Shown: positions 6,465 through 12,114, numbered from the stretch's first letter. The stretch is 12,114 nt of DNA from Peptococcaceae bacterium UBA2264 (GCA_002347475.1 DDXI01000104.1:1-12114); one strand, 5' to 3'. Numbers and translations are program-made. Notes: generated from the letters alone by a model not told the origin.

Positions 6465-7463
6465 ATGTTGATTTCCTGGAATATAACAAAAAGATGCAAC
6501 TTGTTCTGTCGCCATTGCTACAGGGAAGCAAGTTCTGCGGAAGATATTCAGGGAGAACTAAGCACAGCAGAAGGGAAAAAACTTATAACAGAAATCAAAA
6601 AGGCCGGCTTCCGTCTTTTGATTTTCAGCGGCGGAGAACCCTTGTTAAGAAAAGATATCTTTGAACTGATTGCCAAAGCCAGGGAAGATGGGCTGATCCC
6701 GGCTATGGGGTCTAACGGAACTTTACTGACAGGAGAAATGGCCAGAGAATTAAAAAATGCCGGTCTTCAAGGTATTGCTATCAGTGTGGACAGTCTGGAA
6801 CGCGAATATCATGATGAGTTCAGAGGTCAACAAGGGGCTTTTGCTAAAACTCAGGCCGGTATTGAAAATGCCCTTGGAGAGGGGCTCAAAGTCCAAATAA
6901 ACCTTACACTGACGGAAAAAAATCAGAATGAATTGGATAAAATGATTATTTATTATGAAAAAAAGGGTGTGCAGGCCATACATCCCTTTTTTTTGGTACC
7001 CACAGGCAGGGCTCTTTCCCTGGCAGATGAAGCCCTGAGGGAGGAAGCCTACTTTTCGATGATCAAAAAGATATTGGAAAGACAGAGAGATACTTCTCTA
7101 GAACTGAAGCCAACCTGTGCTCCACAGTTTATGCCGATGGCCAGGGAAATGGGACTTTTGCTCAGGTTTACACGAGGATGCCTGGCAGGTACTGCCTACT
7201 GTTGCATACTGCCCAAGGGTGAAGTGCATATTTGCCCATATTTGCCTGTGGAGGTGGGAAATGTGCGGGAGACCGCCTTTGCGGATATCTGGCAAAACAG
7301 CGTGACTCTGAAAAAACTAAGAGATTTTAACAATTATGGCGGAGCTTGCGGCTGCTGTGAATATATCGACATCTGCGGCGGCTGCCGGGCTAGAGCATAC
7401 TATTATAAGGGAGACTATCTGGCAGAGGAGCCCTGGTGCTTCAGGAGGCAAAAATGGATATAA
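6465..7463 (+). CDS. ahbD: AhbD-like radical SAM haem synthase (NirJ2)
   Basis: Predicted to convert the two propionates of Fe-coproporphyrin III to vinyl groups, the final step to haem b. In 332 residues: the radical SAM motif at the very N-terminus, Cys11-x3-Cys15-x2-Cys18 (CNLFCRHC); GGEP (56-59); and a cysteine-rich SPASM region with Cys239, Cys246, Cys247, Cys257, then Cys295, Cys297, Cys298, Cys304, Cys307 and Cys325 (ICGGCRARAY...GDYLAEEPWC). The CGGCRARA and GDYLAEEP signatures separate it from the AhbC-type paralogue upstream, which has only four C-terminal cysteines. AAGGAG (6452-6457), overlapping the ahbC stop, sets the start. Its end overlaps ahbA by 10 bases, so translation is probably coupled. 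Which paralogue does which step is inferred from motif patterns. Confidence 0.84.
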   Translation: MLISWNITKRCNLFCRHCYREASSAEDIQGELSTAEGKKLITEIKKAGFRLLIFSGGEPLLRKDIFELIAKAREDGLIPAMGSNGTLLTGEMARELKNAGLQGIAISVDSLEREYHDEFRGQQGAFAKTQAGIENALGEGLKVQINLTLTEKNQNELDKMIIYYEKKGVQAIHPFFLVPTGRALSLADEALREEAYFSMIKKILERQRDTSLELKPTCAPQFMPMAREMGLLLRFTRGCLAGTAYCCILPKGEVHICPYLPVEVGNVRETAFADIWQNSVTLKKLRDFNNYGGACGCCEYIDICGGCRARAYYYKGDYLAEEPWCFRRQKWI

Positions 7464-7909
7464 TCGACATGAAACTTATCAACAGGCTGCAGGAAGGGCT
7501 GCCTCTGGAAAAAGATCCCTATAATTTAATAGGGCAAAATCTGGGCATTGAGAGAGCGGAAGTACTGCACAGAATCAAAAATTTACTCAGGGAAGGATAT
7601 ATCAGACGCCTGGGGGGGATTTTTGAGGCCAGGGCAATGGGTTATACCAGTGTCCTGATCGGAGCTCATGTCCCTGAAGATATATTTCAGGAAGCAGCGC
7701 TGTATATTAATACTTTCAAAGGCGTCACTCATAATTACAGAAGATCAGGTTTTATTAATATGTGGTTTACATTTTCTGTCCGGAGTGAAGAGGAAAAAGC
7801 CTTGTTCCTGAAATATCTGCAAGAAAAATTTAGTCTTGATAATCTATGGGAATTTCCTAATCTAAGAAATTTTAAACTTCGGGTTTTTTTTGATATGGAA
7901 GGCAGGTGA
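7454..7909 (+). CDS. ahbA: AhbA: siroheme decarboxylase subunit (AsnC/Lrp fold)
   Basis: With AhbB, predicted to decarboxylate siroheme at C12 and C18, the first committed step of siroheme-dependent haem synthesis. The 151-residue protein has an AsnC-type helix-turn-helix-like N-terminus (about 3-52: MKLINRLQ...AEVLHRIKNLLREGYIRRLGG) and a C-terminal ferredoxin-like domain. The latter bears THNYRR (92-97, His93 and Tyr95) and NMWFT (102-106), the pattern of siroheme decarboxylases rather than of amino-acid regulators. ATG 7454 is preferred over the upstream GTG 7436 because AGGAGG (7443-7448) lies 5 bases before it; the start is inside the end of ahbD. It could be misannotated as an Lrp-family transcription factor; the neighbouring genes argue for the enzyme. 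Confidence 0.86.
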   Translation: MDIIDMKLINRLQEGLPLEKDPYNLIGQNLGIERAEVLHRIKNLLREGYIRRLGGIFEARAMGYTSVLIGAHVPEDIFQEAALYINTFKGVTHNYRRSGFINMWFTFSVRSEEEKALFLKYLQEKFSLDNLWEFPNLRNFKLRVFFDMEGR

Positions 7910-7913
7910 TATT

Positions 7914-8378
7914 TTGGATCTCCTCAATCAAAAATTGGTTAAAGAACTCCAGGGCAATATACCTATGGAGGAAAATCCCTATGAAGCCCTGGGCAGGATT
8001 ATGGGTATTCCGGAAAGCGAAGTAATCCAAAGACTTAAGGATTTAAAAGAAACGGGTCGGTTAAAGCGGATTGGGGCCATACTGAAACACCAGAAATCCG
8101 GTTATAAGGAAAATGCCATGGCAGTATTTCAAGTTACCGAAAACCGCCTGGTAGAAATAGGCAACTTGCTGGCCCGAAGCCCCCTGGTAAGTCATTGTTA
8201 TGAAAGAACAGTCTATGAGAACTGGCCGTATAACCTGTATGCTATGTTTCACAGCAAGGAAAGCAGGGAGATTGAGGATTATATCCGGGACTTTGTTGAA
8301 AAAATGGACATAGATGTATATGATATTCTCTTTAGCCTGGAAGAATTAAAAAAGACCAGTATGGTCTTTTTTGAATAA
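7914..8378 (+). CDS. ahbB: AhbB: siroheme decarboxylase subunit (AsnC/Lrp fold)
   Basis: Partner of AhbA in siroheme decarboxylation; the two normally form a heterodimer. 154 residues: an HTH-like N-terminus (LNQKLVKELQG...SEVIQRLKDLKETGRLKRIG) and a C-terminal domain with VSHCYER (92-98, His94 and Tyr96) and WPYNLYAMFHS (104-114), the form typical of AhbB as opposed to the THNYRR/NMWFT of AhbA. I prefer the TTG start at 7914: AGGTGAT (7904-7910) precedes it closely, and it lies 4 bases after the ahbA stop. The same frame could begin at TTG 7890 inside ahbA, which adds eight residues without a good ribosome binding site. The last codons double as a terminator stem. Confidence 0.86.
   Translation: MDLLNQKLVKELQGNIPMEENPYEALGRIMGIPESEVIQRLKDLKETGRLKRIGAILKHQKSGYKENAMAVFQVTENRLVEIGNLLARSPLVSHCYERTVYENWPYNLYAMFHSKESREIEDYIRDFVEKMDIDVYDILFSLEELKKTSMVFFE
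8348..8372 (+). terminator. Terminator embedded in the last codons of ahbB
   Basis: AAAAAAGACC (8348-8357), loop AGTAT and GGTCTTTTTT (8363-8372) form a perfect 10-bp inverted repeat ending in six T, before the ahbB stop at 8376-8378. The GC core is only four pairs, so it may be leaky. It marks the likely end of the ahb transcript. Confidence 0.55.
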
Positions 8379-8386
8379 ATAGACAA

Positions 8387-8411
8387 GCAGACAAGTTTTG
8401 CCTTTGTCTGC
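8387..8411 (+). repeat. Hairpin after ahbB
   Basis: GCAGACAA (8387-8394) pairs with TTGTCTGC (8404-8411), extendable by one G-U pair, with a loop of about 8 bases. No T-tract follows. It could stabilise the 3' end of the ahb mRNA after the preceding terminator-like stem is read through. Confidence 0.45.
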
Positions 8412-8581
8412 ATAATTCGATATTGGGACAATCATCTTCAGCCCTGTAATGATTTGCTGTATATTCTGTGGGTTCTTTTGTAAATTTAATTATTTTTCTT
8501 TATATTACCCTCTAATTTAGTACATAAACATGTCCAGAGTAGACATTAAAACAGGCAATATTTGCTTGAGGATAATAAAAT

Positions 8582-8610
8582 TTGTTAAACTAAGATGAAC
8601 CGGTTATGAT
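8582..8610 (+). promoter_or_regulatory. Predicted promoter of adk
   Basis: TTGTTA (8582-8587) and TATGAT (8605-8610) are 17 bases apart (4/6 and 5/6 matches). Transcription would begin near 8617, about 40 bases before the adk start, making adk a separate unit from the ahb cluster. Confidence 0.45.
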
Positions 8611-8656
8611 GCCGGCTTTCGCAGCTGTGACATGGTGAGGAGTGTGATAGTAATTG

Positions 8657-9304
8657 ATGAGAGCAATAATAATCGGTCCTCCCGGATCAGGTAAAACCAC
8701 TCAGGCAGAAGCCTTTGCAGAATATTTTCATATTCCTCATATTTCGACTGGAGATATGTTTAGAGAAGCATTCAAAGCTGGTTCAAGTGTGGGGTTGAAA
8801 GCCAAGGAATATGAAAGCGCCGGCGGCTTGGTACCGGATAATGTCACAATTGAAATCGTGCGGGAAAGGCTGCATCGAGCTGATTGTGCGCAGGGCTTTT
8901 TGCTTGATGGTTTTCCCCGCAATGTTGCTCAGGCCTATGCCTTGGATAATATATTGCATGGTCTTCAGACCAGTCTGAATGGTGTTATTAATATCGAGAT
9001 TAACGATGAAGTTCTTTTGGCCCGAATTACCAACCGGCGTGTCTGTTACCGCTGCGGGGAAATTTATCATCTGATATTCGATCCGCCGGTTAAAGAGGAT
9101 GTCTGTGGTAACTGCGGTGGTAATCTGTACCAGCGCAGTGATGATACACTGGAAATTGCCCGCAACAGGATCAAGGTGTATCATGAACAAACGGAGCCCC
9201 TGATTTATTACTATCGTTCCCAGGGCTTGTTGATCGAAATTCATGGAGACCAGGAAATTGACGAAGTTTTACGGGATATTATCAATGCCATGGGCAATGC
9301 TTGA
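8657..9304 (+). CDS. adk: Adenylate kinase with four-cysteine (zinc) LID
   Basis: Catalyses ATP + AMP to 2 ADP in the cytoplasm. The 215-residue length is normal for the long bacterial form. Visible motifs: P-loop GPPGSGKTT (7-15), AMP-site STGDMFR, the DGFPRN segment, and NRRVC before the LID. The LID carries CYRC and CGNC pairs (two Cys-x2-Cys separated by about 16 residues) that bind structural zinc in Gram-positive enzymes. RSDD and ARNRIKVYHEQTEPLIYYY follow. ATG 8657 is preferred; TTG 8654 is immediately adjacent and an in-frame stop lies just upstream. The only good ribosome binding site, GAGGAG (8637-8642), is 14 bases away, unusually far, so translation may be weak. adk in these bacteria usually lies in the secY ribosomal-protein operon; here it stands alone between two tetrapyrrole units and may be a second copy. 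Confidence 0.93.
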   Translation: MRAIIIGPPGSGKTTQAEAFAEYFHIPHISTGDMFREAFKAGSSVGLKAKEYESAGGLVPDNVTIEIVRERLHRADCAQGFLLDGFPRNVAQAYALDNILHGLQTSLNGVINIEINDEVLLARITNRRVCYRCGEIYHLIFDPPVKEDVCGNCGGNLYQRSDDTLEIARNRIKVYHEQTEPLIYYYRSQGLLIEIHGDQEIDEVLRDIINAMGNA

Positions 9305-9334
9305 ATGCTGAAGGAATCTGCGAACTCAATCGCA

Positions 9335-9362
9335 CTGTCTGGTTAATAATAAGCGCAGACAG
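9335..9362 (+). repeat. Inverted repeat downstream of adk
   Basis: CTGTCTG (9335-9341) and CAGACAG (9356-9362) form a 7-bp stem with a 14-base loop, 31 bases after the adk stop. No T-tract follows, so it is at best a weak 3'-end structure. Its core (TGTCTG/CAGACA) resembles that of the hairpin after ahbB (8387-8411). Confidence 0.35.
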
Positions 9363-9468
9363 GAAGCTGCTCAAAAAATTCAATAAAATTATTAAGAAAA
9401 AATAATGTTTTTAAAAAAGTTGAATTTAACAGATTTAATAACCTGAAAAAATATAATTTACTTTTTTA

Positions 9469-9497
9469 TTGACAACCACTGCGATAATGTTTAAAAT
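9469..9497 (+). promoter_or_regulatory. Strong sigma-A promoter of speD
   Basis: TTGACA (9469-9474, perfect consensus) and TAAAAT (9492-9497, 5/6) are separated by 17 bases, in an AT-rich upstream context. The predicted start of transcription is near 9504, directly at the first base of a hairpin. Confidence 0.75.
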
Positions 9498-9504
9498 TTA
9501 TTTT

Positions 9505-9542
9505 GGAATTTGGGTCACCGGATGTTGTCCGGCTCGGATTCC
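9505..9542 (+). other. 5'-terminal hairpin in the speD leader
   Basis: The outer stem GGAAT (9505-9509)/ATTCC (9538-9542) encloses an inner stem CCGGA (9518-9522), loop TGTTG, TCCGG (9528-9532), with an asymmetric internal loop. It begins about where the transcript should begin. A run of seven T follows a few bases later (about 9550-9556), so it could be a weak attenuator, an mRNA stabiliser or a ligand-binding element. I do not recognise a known SAM or polyamine riboswitch. Confidence 0.45.
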
Positions 9543-9571
9543 TTCCTATTTTTTTATATAAGGGGGTAAAG

Positions 9572-9583
9572 ATGGCAAGATGA
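9572..9583 (+). other. Three-codon minicistron overlapping the speD start
   Basis: ATG GCA AGA TGA (Met-Ala-Arg-stop) begins 5 bases after the ribosome binding site AGGGGG (9561-9566). Its stop overlaps the speD ATG (9580) in an ATGA junction. The ribosome binding site is better placed for this mini-frame than for speD (13 bases), suggesting that speD is reached by termination-reinitiation. Confidence 0.4.
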
Positions 9584-9957
9584 GCAATTCTCTGGGACGT
9601 CATGTGTTGGCTGAAATTCATGGGTGTAGTTTCGACGTTCTCAATGATCGGGAAAAAGTCGAAGCTATTATGGTCAACGCGGCCCTGGAAACAGGTGCCG
9701 AAGTACGCGAGGTGGTATTTCACAAGTTCAGTCCCCAAGGAATCAGCGGAGTAGTGGTTATTTCTGAATCACATTTGGCTATCCATACCTGGCCTGAACT
9801 GGGTTATGCGGCTTTCGACGTCTTCACATGTGGGGATCGGGTCAATCCCTGGGATGCCTGTAATTATGTAAGCGAGAAGTTTCAAGCGGGTCATATGACG
9901 GCAAGGGAAGTTAAAAGGGGAACTATAGAAGTTTCCAAGGAAGCAGTAAATCTTTAG
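9580..9957 (+). CDS. speD: S-adenosylmethionine decarboxylase proenzyme (SpeH type)
   Basis: Makes decarboxylated SAM, the aminopropyl donor for spermidine. The 125-residue proenzyme is of the short class 1B type and self-cleaves between Glu63 and Ser64 in VVISESHLAIHTWPE; Ser64 becomes the pyruvoyl cofactor. His69 and Cys84 (FTCGD) match the expected processing and catalytic residues, and GRHVLAE, NAALETGAEVREVVFHKFSPQGISGVV-type conserved blocks are complete. ATG 9580 gives the usual family N-terminus (SLGRH). The ribosome binding site is 13 bases away and better placed for a three-codon upstream frame. It has its own strong promoter and a terminator follows, so it is probably monocistronic; no spermidine synthase gene is adjacent. 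Confidence 0.94.
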   Translation: MSNSLGRHVLAEIHGCSFDVLNDREKVEAIMVNAALETGAEVREVVFHKFSPQGISGVVVISESHLAIHTWPELGYAAFDVFTCGDRVNPWDACNYVSEKFQAGHMTAREVKRGTIEVSKEAVNL

Positions 9958-10000
9958 GAGGGATATTTATTTTATTCCGGACAAAAGAGAGGGCCGGCTG

Positions 10001-10047
10001 AATAGGCTTTGTGACCAATGTATGTCGCAAAGCCTATTGTATTTATT
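10001..10047 (+). terminator. Terminator after speD
   Basis: AATAGGCTTTG (10001-10011) pairs perfectly with CAAAGCCTATT (10028-10038), followed by GTATTTATT. It is the only strong hairpin after speD and should end its transcript. Confidence 0.72.
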
Positions 10048-10273
10048 CAAGGACAACTTTTTCCCGTATCTGAGGCAGATCACTCAAGTAATTATCATAA
10101 ATATTATTTATCACTAATATTATTGTGGAACTAAATGATCAAAAATTTGCAATATTTCTGCCTATAAGCGCAGCAGCCTGGCCTGCAGAAAAGTTTCATC
10201 CGGGCTTGTCATTTCTTGTCAATGTAAGTTTTGTGCTTTTTACAGGGAGGCAGGACAGACTAAAGGGTATCTT
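10048..10273. other. Gene-free stretch between speD terminator and the next promoter
   Basis: No supportable gene. A 63-codon frame at 10125-10316 starts without a ribosome binding site, shows no family features and runs into the next promoter. The left part is AT-rich and includes a 7-1-7 inverted repeat, ATAAATA-T-TATTTAT (10097-10111), with the geometry of Fur/PerR-type boxes but without an exact match to either. It lies about 165 bases before the met8-like promoter. Confidence 0.5.
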
Positions 10274-10302
10274 TTGTCTTCACAGGAATAACATGCTAAA
10301 AT
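10274..10302 (+). promoter_or_regulatory. Extended -10 promoter of the met8-like/hemA unit
   Basis: TTGTCT (10274-10279) and TAAAAT (10297-10302) are 17 bases apart, with TG one base upstream of the -10 box (TGCTAAAAT), an extended -10. Transcription should start near 10309, giving an 86-base leader. Confidence 0.62.
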
Positions 10303-10378
10303 TGAGGAAACTATAACCCTGGAAGGGACTTGCTTGCTTTATTCAGGTCAGGCGCTGCTAAGATAGGATTAATAAAGA

Positions 10379-10393
10379 AGGAGTTGTACTCCT
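10379..10393 (+). promoter_or_regulatory. Hairpin sequestering the met8-like ribosome binding site
   Basis: AGGAGT (10379-10384), loop TGT and ACTCCT (10388-10393) form a perfect 6-bp stem one base before the ATG at 10395. The left arm is the ribosome binding site itself, so the stem should hold back translation unless it is opened by a ligand, a protein, upstream RNA pairing or a temperature change. Confidence 0.6.
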
Positions 10394-10394
10394 G

Positions 10395-11033
10395 ATGGTC
10401 GTTTATTATCCTCTTTTCATGAATTTAAAAGACCAGTGGGTTTTGGTTGTCGGTGGGGGAGCCGTTGCTTACCGCAAGGTTAAGACACTATTGGCCTCTC
10501 AGGCCTTGGTTCGGGTTGTTTCTCCCGGGCTTATATCTCCGCTGGAAATGCTTATTGACGATAAACGCTGCTTTTGGTCAATGAAGGAATATTCCCTGAC
10601 AGATCTGGGGGATGTTGTGCTTGTCTTTGCCTGTACAGAGAAAGCGGAGGTGAATGACCGGGTAGCCGCTGACGCCCAAGCGGCCTCGCGTCCTGTTAAT
10701 GTGGCGGATAATCAGGAAAAGTGCAGCTTTATTGTGCCCTCTATATTCAGACAAGGTAATTTGAGTATTGCTGTTTCAACCGGCGGGGCCAGTCCCCTTG
10801 TTGCCCGCCAGATCAGGAAGCAATTAGAAGAAATATATGGAGATCCAATGGCGGCCTACCTGGATCTTTTGAAAACCTGGCGTCCGGAAATTAAACGTAA
10901 ATTGCCTGAAGCAAAACGTCAGGCCTTCTGGGAGAAAGTGACCGATGGGGTTATTTGGGAGATGATCAAGGCTGATCGCCTTGAGGAAGCGAAAGGGGTA
11001 ATCGAACAGTGTTTCCAGTCATTGTTGGATTGA
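10395..11033 (+). CDS. sirC: Met8/SirC-type precorrin-2 dehydrogenase (possibly also sirohydrochlorin ferrochelatase)
   Basis: NAD-dependent oxidation of precorrin-2 to sirohydrochlorin and, in bifunctional Met8p/CysG-N members, iron insertion to siroheme, the substrate of AhbAB. In 212 residues: a Rossmann fold with VLVVGGGAVAYRKV (16-29), VNVADNQEKCSFIVPS (101-116) with Asp105 at the place of the catalytic Asp of CysG/Met8p, and STGGASP (128-134) with Ser128 at the position known from CysG. A helical C-terminal dimerisation domain (about 145-212) follows. There is no SUMT methyltransferase domain, so uroporphyrinogen III methylation must be encoded elsewhere. It starts 2 bases after an RBS-containing hairpin and overlaps hemA by 25 bases, so translation is coupled. 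Whether it also chelates iron cannot be read from the sequence. Confidence 0.88.
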   Translation: MVVYYPLFMNLKDQWVLVVGGGAVAYRKVKTLLASQALVRVVSPGLISPLEMLIDDKRCFWSMKEYSLTDLGDVVLVFACTEKAEVNDRVAADAQAASRPVNVADNQEKCSFIVPSIFRQGNLSIAVSTGGASPLVARQIRKQLEEIYGDPMAAYLDLLKTWRPEIKRKLPEAKRQAFWEKVTDGVIWEMIKADRLEEAKGVIEQCFQSLLD

Positions 11034-12114
11034 ATCACCGCAGTGCGCCCGTAGAAATCCGGGAGAAGATGGGCTTTAAATCTTCTCAGACGAATATGGC
11101 GCTCCAGGAATTATACAAATTTCCCGGTATTCAGGGGACAGTCATTCTCAGTACCTGTAATCGCCTCGAAGTCTACACCTTAAGTGCGAATGTTGAAATG
11201 GGGATTAATTCTATCAGAAGATTTCTGGCTCAACATGGAGAAATTGAGGAACGGCAGGTACGGGAATATCTTTATACCCATACCTCTTATGAAGCAGTCC
11301 GTCACCTCTTCAGGGTAGTTTCCGGCCTGGATTCTATGGTTTTAGGAGAAACGCAAATTCTCGGTCAGACTGCAACTGCCTATGAGGAAGCCTATGAAGC
11401 CAGGGTAACAAATAAGGTATTAAACGTGCTTTTTCAAAATGCTTTGACAGTTGGTAAAAGGGTCAGGAGTGAGACCCTGATTGACCAGCATCCTGTTTCC
11501 ATCAGCTATACAGCAGTGGAATTGGCTCAACAAAAGTTTGGGGAGCTCTGCGGGAAAAGTATACTGATTCTCGGAGCAGGTGAAATGAGTGCCTTAACAG
11601 CCCAACATCTGGTTGCTGCCGGAGCGTCTACTGTTCTGGTTTCCAATCGTTCCTACGAACGAGCTGTGCTTTTGGCTCAGGAATTTTCCGGACAAGCTAT
11701 CCGGTTTGATCAAATGGATGAGTTTTTAGTCAAGGTTGATATTGTCATCTCAGCAACTGCCTCTTCCCATTTTATCCTGCTGCCTGGCCGCCTGGAACAG
11801 GTGATGAAAGAAAGAAAAGACAGACCCTTATTACTGATCGATATTGCTATGCCGCGGGATATCCATCCTGATGTCCGCCGGCTGAAGGGTGTCACCTTAT
11901 ATGATATTGATGATTTACAGGGAGTAGTGGATAAACATCTCCATGCCCGGGAGTTAGCTGCCAAACAAGCCGACAGGATTATCGATGAAGAGATAATCCG
12001 CTTCCTGAAATGGCATAATTCCCTGTATGTTGTTCCCACTATTGTGGCTTTACAACAAAAAGCTGAGCAAATCAGGGAAACACAGCTTAATCAGGCTCTG
12101 GAACGTATGGGAGG
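11009..12114 (+). CDS. hemA: Glutamyl-tRNA reductase, 3' end outside the window
   Basis: NADPH-dependent reduction of glutamyl-tRNA(Glu) to glutamate-1-semialdehyde, the first step of tetrapyrrole synthesis by the C5 route. At least 368 residues are present. The catalytic domain holds GLNHRSAPVEIREK (7-20) and LSTCNRLEVY with nucleophile Cys50. HLFRVVSGLDSMVLGETQILGQ follows, then the NADPH domain with ILGAGEMS (187-194) and SNRS. The start of the helical dimerisation domain (RFLKWHNSLYVVPTI...) is cut by the window edge; family members are about 410-460 residues. GTG 11009 is chosen because it gives the standard N-terminus and has AAGGGG (10993-10998) 10 bases before it, inside the preceding gene. 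The frame is open to the last base. Confidence 0.95.
   Translation, partial: MFPVIVGLNHRSAPVEIREKMGFKSSQTNMALQELYKFPGIQGTVILSTCNRLEVYTLSANVEMGINSIRRFLAQHGEIEERQVREYLYTHTSYEAVRHLFRVVSGLDSMVLGETQILGQTATAYEEAYEARVTNKVLNVLFQNALTVGKRVRSETLIDQHPVSISYTAVELAQQKFGELCGKSILILGAGEMSALTAQHLVAAGASTVLVSNRSYERAVLLAQEFSGQAIRFDQMDEFLVKVDIVISATASSHFILLPGRLEQVMKERKDRPLLLIDIAMPRDIHPDVRRLKGVTLYDIDDLQGVVDKHLHARELAAKQADRIIDEEIIRFLKWHNSLYVVPTIVALQQKAEQIRETQLNQALERMG

Noticed and set aside
5283..7463. Peptide-modifying (SPASM maturase/RiPP) radical SAM system
   Set aside because: No small precursor peptide gene lies nearby, and the N- and C-terminal signatures and partners fit AhbC/AhbD.
7454..8378. Reading AhbA and AhbB as Lrp/AsnC transcription factors
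   Set aside because: The THNYRR/NMWFT and SHCYER/WPYNLY motifs and the radical SAM neighbours identify siroheme decarboxylase subunits.
8783..9244. 153-codon minus-strand frame opposite adk
   Set aside because: It is the antisense shadow of a clear adenylate kinase, with no ribosome binding site or family match.
9505..9556. Known SAM riboswitch or plain terminator upstream of speD
   Set aside because: No match to SAM class core motifs that I can recognise. The T-run is separated from the stem by several bases, so a simple terminator is doubtful.
9965..10114. 50-codon open frame after the orphan ribosome binding site
   Set aside because: It would need an ATT start, runs through the speD terminator, and its product resembles nothing known.
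10125..10316. 63-codon plus-strand frame in the gap before the met8-like gene
   Set aside because: No ribosome binding site, no family features, and it overlaps the predicted extended -10 promoter and start point.
11710..12039. 109-codon minus-strand frame opposite hemA
   Set aside because: It is the shadow of the hemA reading frame, which has all family motifs.
1..12114. CRISPR arrays, tRNA/rRNA genes, insertion sequences, att sites
   Set aside because: No spaced direct repeats, cloverleaf-like sequences, transposase frames or terminal repeats were seen.

Overview
The window looks like chromosomal DNA of a low-to-mid-GC, Gram-positive, probably spore-forming strict anaerobe, most likely a clostridial Peptococcaceae/Desulfitobacteriaceae-type bacterium. 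Reasons: strong AGGAGG-type ribosome binding sites and sigma-A-like promoters, a PhoP/PhoR pair, a soluble sporulation-type histidine kinase, an adenylate kinase with a four-cysteine LID, a small bacterial-type SAM decarboxylase, and the siroheme-dependent haem pathway instead of the classical one. The organism call is inference from gene content; no rRNA or species marker is present.

Left part (1-4582): a small membrane-protein frame broken by an in-frame TAA (98-343), a DUF5661-type small protein (415-717), a terminator shared with the convergent phoPR operon (minus strand, 741-2817), and a divergent, soluble two-PAS histidine kinase (3065-4582) with no response regulator beside it. The phoP/kinase intergenic region holds a phoP promoter, an inverted repeat and a sigma-H-like element.

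Middle part (4583-8378): a stand-alone ferritin-like protein of the encapsulated-ferritin type. Its promoter -10 box lies inside a perfect 24-bp palindrome, and its leader contains a hairpin, a possible pseudoknot and a terminator-like attenuator. Next comes a tight four-gene cluster: two radical SAM/SPASM proteins (AhbC/NirJ1-like and AhbD/NirJ2-like) and two AsnC-fold proteins (AhbA, AhbB). Together they should convert siroheme to 12,18-didecarboxysiroheme, then Fe-coproporphyrin III, then haem b.

Right part (8379-12114): adenylate kinase and S-adenosylmethionine decarboxylase, each with its own likely promoter. Then a second tetrapyrrole unit begins: a Met8/SirC-type precorrin-2 dehydrogenase (10395-11033) overlapping hemA, glutamyl-tRNA reductase, which runs off the window end. 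HemA feeds the start of the pathway, the Met8-like protein makes sirohydrochlorin/siroheme, and the Ahb proteins finish haem. The genes for the uroporphyrinogen III steps (HemL, B, C, D) are not in the window and may lie downstream of hemA.

The most unusual signals are non-coding: the palindrome-plus-attenuator leader of the ferritin-like gene, the hairpin that buries the ribosome binding site of the met8-like/hemA unit, the 5'-terminal hairpin plus three-codon minicistron in front of speD, and a terminator written into the last codons of ahbB.
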